Shown: positions 57,001 to 64,000 of the stretch, in pieces | How the letters are laid out: the number at the start of each line of letters is the position of its first letter | Numbering within the stretch: position 1 is the stretch's first letter | Assembly (NCBI RefSeq): GCF_018914005.1 | Contig: NZ_JAHMHI010000001.1 | Coordinates: forward strand, 310,001 to 374,000 | Reading direction: 5' to 3' | From: Mycoplasma zalophi | GTDB lineage: Bacteria; Bacillota_I; Bacilli_A; Mycoplasmatales; Metamycoplasmataceae | Length of the DNA stretch: 64,000 bases | Made by a program: the position numbers and the translations under genes | Notes under the pieces: generated by a model | Seen by the model: only the letters and a program-made list of their open reading frames with translations | Told to the model about the DNA's origin: nothing | Databases searched by the model: none

Positions 57001-60000
57001 TTATTTTTTCTTAAGAATTATAAATTCATCTTCAACTGAAGGATCTGTATATGCAGCTCATTTTGTCATATCAACTTCATGTTCTTCATTGATAGAATCA
57101 TCAAAAATTTGTCTGTTTGAAACTGCGATAGTTTTTGTATTTGTATCAGTTTTATTTAAATTATACAATTCTTCTAATAATTTATTATAAGCATCAAATA
57201 TATTGAATGCAGAATTTATAAGTCATTGTTTTGCATTAACTTGTTTTCCTTCACCTGCTTCAATTGTTCTATTAGTTTTATGAACAATACTGTTTTCAGA
57301 TATTTTTCCACCACCTTCATATTCATAAATAGTGAAGTCTGGAATATCAACACCTAATGGTGTGCTTGTTTGAGTTTCTGAGACATATTGATCATTTGGT
57401 TTTGTTTTATTTATAGTTATTTCACTTTGAAGAACATGATTATTGTTTGAGAACCCACCAGTATTAATTGTGTATTCAAAAACTTGCGTATCTGAATTAA
57501 ATCCTTTATATCCATTTCAACGCTTAAATGTATTTATACCAAAAATATCTAATGTTTGTTTTGCTAATTGAAGAGCAGATAAAGTTTGACCTGTGATGTC
57601 TTTAAATGTATTATCAGCATTTAAATATGAACCATCAGCATCAACATTATTTTTCTTTTTATATTCTTCTTCGTAATGTTTTATTAAACCTTGTAATAAA
57701 TATGTAACTATTTCATAATAACCATAATTTTTTAGATATTTGCCTTGTGAACTACGCCCTTCTTCTTTATTATAAAATCCTAGTAAATCTAAAACTCAAT
57801 AACTATTTACATTTCCTTGTGTATTTGCTGGATACATTCAGTAATCTGAAGACAATAATTTTTTGTAATTAGTATCTGTTGGCATGATAGTGTTTTCATT
57901 ACCATGTTCATTGTTTGCAAATAAATATAATGCATATGCAAATTCTAAAGGTTTAGCTTCTACTTTATCTAGGTTATTGACACCATTGATTAAGCGGGAA
58001 ATATCGTTCATATTTTGCACTGAGTTCGATGATCATTTAAAATTATCTCCAGCATAATATCTTGGACGCCCTGAATAAAATTTATCATTAGATGCTAACA
58101 TATTTTTATCTTTAACATAATCTTCTCGATTATAATTATCTTTTATCTCTTTTCTTTGTTTTTCTATTTCCTTTGAAATTTCTCTCCTAAATAATGCTCG
58201 AGCTTTTTTCTTGTCAATTTTATTTGTAATCTTATTTACATATTCTTTATTTGAATTTTTAAGTGATTTTGTTTCAGTTTCTATTGAATGTATACTATAT
58301 TTTTCAAATTCAGTGTTTGCTTTTGTTGTTATTTTTTGTAATTCAGAAATGAATTCTTCTGTTTCAGAGAATTTAGTTTTATTTTTTTCAAGTCATGAAA
58401 TTAAAAATTTTGTTTCAGCTTTTTGAACTAAAAATTCAATTATTGTATTGTCATAATATTCTTCAGCTGGTACTCAATAAATACTTTCTTCAAATTTCGG
58501 ATCATATCCGCTTTCAGTTTCGTAACGAGTACCAAATGTTGTAATTCCTTTATTTCCAACATTATCGTGCATTGTAAGAGCATATGAAAATACATTATGA
58601 CTAAAACTTTCAACTAATTTTTTTTGCAATTCATTATTATTTTGAACTTGATTTAAGTAATAATCTTTTGCATATGAAACATAATTATCAAAAAATAGTT
58701 TTTGATTTTTTACAGTTTGAGTTGCTTTTGTATATAGCTGTAATAAAGTTTCTTCGCTATTTTCATTACTAATACTTGTCATTCATGAATCATAAATTTC
58801 TTTTATATTAGTAGATTCTTGAGTTTTATTTTTACCTTTTTCAATAGAATCTACGAAATCTGCAAATGTAAATACATCACTATTTTCAATGTCATAATAA
58901 TTTGAAACAAAATTTTTATATGACGCAATAAATTGAGTTTTAAGTTCTTCAAATTTTGATTTTATATTTGAAAATGTATTTGATATTGCACTATCACTTT
59001 GATTTAAAACAGCTAATTTATTATTTAATTGTTCCAATGTTAAAGGATTATTTTGTAATTCTTCTCCTGTAAATTGTGATTTTAAATTATTAATTTCTGT
59101 TTTAAGTGCATCTTCTTGTTCATACATATCTGCTTGTTTAGCTCTAACTATAGATGCTAATTTTTCGTGTGAGGAATCATCTAACCCTTCAACAAAATCA
59201 ACAAGTGGCTTATAGAAACTAGTCATTTCTACACCTTCACCAAAATTTTCTTTTGCTTTATCATTTATTGCTTTATCAGCTCTGTAATTTACAGCATCAA
59301 CATAACCTTGTTGATATTTTTCTTTTAGTGTATTATATTCTTCAATAAGTTTATTTAATTTTTCTTTATTGTTTTTATCAATATTTTTTGCATCATTAAT
59401 ATATGAAGCCATTTTTTCTTCAAGTTTAGTGATATTTTCTGGACTAAGAAGTTCAATTGATTCTTTGTTAGAGTTTGCAATATAAACATCTTTTATTAAA
59501 TTAATAAAGTTTTCTTTATCTTCATTAATTTTCTTTTCAAAATCTTTTTGTTCTTTTTTATGTTTTGCTTCATCTAAAGCATCTTGTAATGCCTCAATTG
59601 ATTTTTGGATATCATCTGAAGATGGAAGTGGTGTTACGGTTGGTAGTGATTTTTTATCTTCATCTGATTTTACTTGTTCTAAGTTAGAAGTTACATCAGA
59701 ATAATTTGAATCTTTTGAAACAGAATCAATAAATTTTTGTGCATCATCGCTTAATTTTTCGTATTCTTTTGCTTTTACTAAACTATTTGCTTTATCTAAG
59801 ATATCTTTTGCTTTTTGATATTTTGTAGCGTCTAAAGGATCGGTAAGTGCATTATTTGCTTCAGCTTGCGCATCTTCCATTATTTTTCTTAATTCTGCTT
59901 TAAATGCTTCATCTTGAATATTTTCAATTTCATCTTTTATTTCATTAGCTTTTTCTAATGATTTTTCATATGCTTCTTTATTTTTTTTAAGTTCTTTTTC

Positions 60001-63000
60001 TTTTTTATCATTTAAAGTGTTATTTAAATCATCAATTGCTTGTTTAGCTGCATCATATGCTTCTTTTTGTTTTTGTTTATCTTCTCCTGCTTCTTGAAGT
60101 TTTTTATCTAATTCGCTTTGAATTTCTGCTAATTTATCATTGTAGTATTTTTTAGTTTCAGGATATTTATCTTTTAAATCATTTTTAGAAGTATTTTGAG
60201 CATCTAGTTTTGCTTTTTCATATTTTGCTTTTGCTAATGCTACTTCTAATTCTTTTTGTTTTTCGTTATATTCTTTCACAGTAACAGTTGAGTCATTTTC
60301 TTTAGGTTCTATGAAATCACTAGTTGATTCTTTTACTTGTTTTAATTCATCTATAATAGCTTGTTCTTCTTGAACATTTTTATCTAAATCATCAGCAATA
60401 AAATCTTCTATATTTTTAACTGCTTTTTCATAATCTTCTTGAGCTTTATTTAAAGCAATATCAGCTTTAGCTTGTTTTAATGCTTCTCTTGCATCTTCAT
60501 ATGCTTTTTTAATTTCTTGTGGAGTTGTTGCAGCAGTTAAATCTTTTTTAAGTGAACCATCTTTACCTATTATTTTATCTATTGCAGCTTTATATTTTTC
60601 TAATGATTTTGGATAGTTTTCAAATTCTGAATCTGCTACAATGTTATCTTTTTCAGTTTTGAAATTCTTTTTAGAAGTTTCTACTGCTTTTGCTTGTTCA
60701 AAAGCTGTATCTAAAGCTTCTTTAAATTCTCGATATTTTTTAGGGTTTAAAACATTATCAGCACCTATATTACTTTTTTTATAAGTATCTAAAGCATCAG
60801 TTAATATTTTTTTAGCTTCTGTTTGATCTTCATCTAAGCCATCATTATATTTCGATACATCACTGTATTTAATTAAATATTCATCGAATTTTTGTTTTAT
60901 TAAATCAATTTGTGGAATTTCTGCTTTTAATAATTCAGTAGCTTCATCAATTTCAGATGCTACTGATTTATCATTAATTCTTACATCTTTTTGTGGTTGT
61001 AATTTATTTATAATAGCAGATTTTATTTCTGAATATTTATCAGGACTTGTATCATCTTTAAATTTATCTAAAATATCGCCATAAACTTTATCAAAATCTG
61101 ATTTTGATTTAGCTAAAACAGCATCATCATATGCTTTTTGTAATTTTGGAAGTGATTCTTTTAAAATCTCGATTGTTGGTTTAGGTGTAGATGTTGAAAG
61201 TGCTTTTGGATCTTCTGAATCTATAACTGCTTTTAGTGTGTCATAAATTCCTTGATATTCGGGGTGTTTGTTTGCAGCTTCTACATTAGTTTCATTTAAT
61301 TCAGCTAATAATGATTTTGCTTTTTGAGATAAATTATCATAAGCATTTTGGAAAATGTCTAATTGTTGTTGTTTAGCTTCTTCTAATGCTTGATTTAAAT
61401 CTTTTGTTGCCTGATTTATTGATTCTTCAGTCGCTTTTGAATTTGTTTTATTTGATTTTTGTAATTCAATAGCAGAATCTAAATTTTCTTTTGCTATATC
61501 AATTAATTCTTTTTGTGAATCATTTGATAATAGTTCTTTATCTGTTTCAAGAGAAGTTGCAAATTTTTCAGCTTCTAAAGCTTTTTTATCAAAAATTTCT
61601 GATGCTTTTAAAACTTTTTCATCTAAATTTAATTTATCTAATGCATCAATTAAATTTTGTTCTGTTGAAGAAGCATTGTCATTAATACCTTGTGCTGTTG
61701 CTAATTCTTTTAAAATCTTATTAACAGTATGTTCATGTTCAGGTTTTGTAACAAAATTTTCATCTTTTTCTTCTTGTAAATTATTTTTAACATATTTTGT
61801 AATTGAATCAATTTTTGCTTGTAAATCGGTTCTTGCTTTTGCTCTTTTTTCTTTGTTTGTAGTATATTCTGCATTAGCTTTAGTTATTGCATCTGATAAT
61901 TTTTGTGCTTTATCAACAAAATTGTCTTTTGTTTTATTATCGTTATTTTTAAAAAATTTTTCACTTTGGTTTAATACATCTTTTAAAGTATTATAAAGTT
62001 CTTCATCATCCTTATTTAAAACTGGCTTTTGAATTTCACTTAATTTATCTTTTGCTGCTTTTACTTGCTTGTCATAATTATCTTTTGATTCTTTTAAAGC
62101 TTTTGATGTGTTGAAAATTTCAGTTAATCTATCAATTGATTTTTGAATACCTTCAACTTCAATTTCGTCTTTTGGTTCAAGTAAAGTAGCATTAGGGTCT
62201 TTTTCAACTAAATTAGATTCATCTGTAACTGATTTTTTTAAAGGATCTTTAATAAAATCAAAATCGTTATTATTTGCTAAATTTTGATCTATATAATCAT
62301 TAACTTTATTTTTAAGAGTTTCAAATTCTCTAAATTTACGGTTTTTATCTGTTTCTTCTTTTTCTTCTTTTGTTTTATCAAGTGCTTCTTGAACACCTGA
62401 AGCTGCTTTTTTTGTAGCTTCAATTTTCTCTTTTAATGATTTGTTATCATCATCAAGAATTTTTTTAAGATCTTCTTCAATCTCAGATATTGCACTGTCT
62501 AATTTTTGTGTAATTACAGGATATTTATCAGTTAAAACATTTGTTTTATAAGCATCAACAGCTTCTAATTTTCTTTTATATACTTCTGTTTCTCAATCAA
62601 AATCAATTTTATCTTTTTGATTTTCCACTGAATTTAATTTTGCTTTTAATTTTTCTTTTGCTTCTTTTATTTGATCACTTGTTGATTCAGTATCTTTTTT
62701 AGCAACAACTTCATCAGTGTCTGCTTTTGTTGTTGTTAATTCATTGGCTAAACCTGGATATTTTGAACTGTTTGCATTAATTAATTTAAGTAAATCGTTA
62801 ACATCTTCAACAACTTCATCATATTCAGTTTTTTGTTCTTCACGTTTTTCAAAAGTTGCATTTACTTCTTTTTTAACTTCTTCAAAAACTTTTTCTAATT
62901 TATTTTTTTGATCTTGAATGTTTGAAGAATCGTTTGAATTTGCTACAGCTTCTTTTGTTTCATTTAAAGCTTTTTGTAATTTTTGAATTGACTCTGCATC

Positions 63001-64000
63001 TTCTGGGTGTTTATGTTCATTGATATAATCTTCTATATCTTTAAACAAAGCATTAATATCATCTTTTGCTTGTTTTTTGTTTTCAATTTTGGCTTCGTAA
63101 TTTTTTAAAGCTTCTGTTGCATCTAAAATTTGTCTGGTAGTTGAGTTTGGATTATTTCTTACTTTATCTTCTTTGGTAATTAATTCAGTGATTTCTTGTT
63201 TAATTGATTCATATTTAGAATCTGTTAATTTATCTTTTATTTTGTTTAATTTTGCTTTTTGAGCATCATAACCAGCCTGTGCTTCAGCTTTTTTAGCTTC
63301 TAAAGCTTCAATTATTTTATTTGCTGATTCGTATATTTTATCAAATGTTTTTGATTTAGTATCTTGACTTTCAGTTGCTAAAATATCAGATACATATTTT
63401 TTAATATCTGAATATTTTCCGTCGTTAAAACTATCTATAAAATCATTTGCTAACTGTTTAGCTAATTCAAGATAATTAATTGCATTGTTTCTAAAAGCAT
63501 CATTTACATGTTTTTGAATTTTTGCTGCATTTACATAATCTAAAATATTATTTATACTTGCATATACTACTTCAAAATCTTCATTATTTATCCCAACATC
63601 ATATTGTTGCTTTGAATGTTCTAATAATAAATCTTTAGTTTTTATATCATCTGGAGTAGTTAATGTTTCATTTGCATATTTTATTGCTTCATCGTAAACT
63701 TTTTGAAGTTCTTGTCAAGATATTTTATGAGCTTTTTTAGTTGCATCTTGAAGCTCTTGAATTAATTTGTGTTTTGCTTCCAAAATGTCCCCAACAGTAG
63801 ATGTTTCTATATTAATATTTTTAATAATGTCATCACGATTTTGTTTTTCTTCTTTATGCAGTGAATCATAAAAATTATGTGCAAAAAGATGACTTGTAAT
63901 AAAATCATTTAATTTTCTCAATTCTTTTTCATAATCAGCAAAAGCAATTTGTCTAATATCATTATCTTTAATTGCTTTATCTCTTTTCGCTTTTTCAAAA
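57001..64000 (-). CDS. giant helical surface protein (5' end outside window)
   Basis: One frame stays open from the window edge to the TAA at 57001: at least 2,332 residues with TGA as Trp. From the edge to about 58,800 the sequence is almost all charged helix (Lys, Glu, Asp, Ala, Gln, Leu), in loosely repeated units of about 80-110 residues. Many contain a KYP or SYK/DKYP turn and end in a long AKxxLxxAxxxxxxA helix, as in KYPETKKYYNDKLAEIQSEL, reminiscent of FIVAR/DUF1542-like surface repeats. From about 62,590 to 60,280 there is neither Met nor Trp. The last 550 residues or so are richer in Tyr, Asn, Gly and Trp and probably globular. Not secretory-testable here because the N-terminus is missing; adhesion or surface masking is inferred from architecture only. 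Confidence 0.82.

Noticed and set aside
57001-64000. Several separate shorter genes instead of one giant gene
   Set aside because: All pieces lie in the same frame; codon-by-codon reading of this frame across 57,001-57,840 and 60,280-64,000 found no TAA or TAG, only TGA-Trp, and the open pieces between join in the same frame.

Overview
The window is from a wall-less mollicute, a mycoplasma most like the Mycoplasma hominis/synoviae relatives (Metamycoplasma/Mycoplasmopsis). The DNA is very AT-rich. TGA must be read as tryptophan (genetic code 4) in nearly every gene: read as stop it cuts gyrB, secA, pgi, ackA and others at conserved Trp positions, and read as Trp they become full length. Genes are packed tightly, often with TAATG stop/start overlaps. 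Many predicted lipoproteins carry A/V-x-S-C lipoboxes, and no cell-wall genes or tRNA/rRNA genes are seen. The species cannot be fixed from the sequence alone.

Layout. 1-4897 (+): an ABC-2 type exporter (permease cut by the window edge, plus ATPase) followed by three overlapping paralogous lipoproteins. 5008-8766 (-): two related surface lipoproteins, one with a frameshift. 8994-11702 (-): a decayed PHP-domain protein plus EDDLD-type AAA ATPase locus. 11821-16223 (-): secA, a membrane protein and def. 16288-19138: rsmD (+) converging on an S1-domain gene, a strongly diverged pgi and mtnN (-). 19251-23708 (+): DUF4177-like protein, p37-type lipoprotein and double permease with no ATPase, then an AEC carrier. 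23760-29932 (-): gyrB, a choline-kinase-like gene, a fused double pseudokinase, two unknowns and tdk. 30050-37697 (-): P68-like lipoprotein, catalytically broken RNase J paralogue, two unknown membrane proteins and lemA. 37835-39946 (-): pdhA-pdhB. 40180-42344 (+): pta-ackA.

42486-48704 (+) is one compact run of genes: gmk, PP2C phosphatase, Ser/Thr kinase, rsgA, an in-frame rpe-msrA fusion, tsaE, tsaB and tsaD. 48725-54120 (-) is a BMP-type nucleoside/sugar ABC importer whose large permease carries a coiled-coil tail. 54190-54942 (-) is a shortened DprA-like gene, 55030-56520 (+) a MATE exporter, and 56599-56913 (+) a VapD-like gene. 57001-64000 (-) is the C-terminal part (at least 2,332 residues) of a giant helical surface protein running off the window.

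Together the genes suggest pyruvate-to-acetate energy metabolism (PdhAB, then Pta and AckA, making ATP), heavy reliance on import (p37 system, BMP importer, AEC), and a large surface-protein repertoire. A recurring theme is the pseudoenzyme: RNase J, the double choline-kinase-like protein and Pgi keep their fold signatures but have lost catalytic motifs. This is the most unusual feature of the window, with the Rpe-MsrA fusion and the decaying PHP/ATPase locus.
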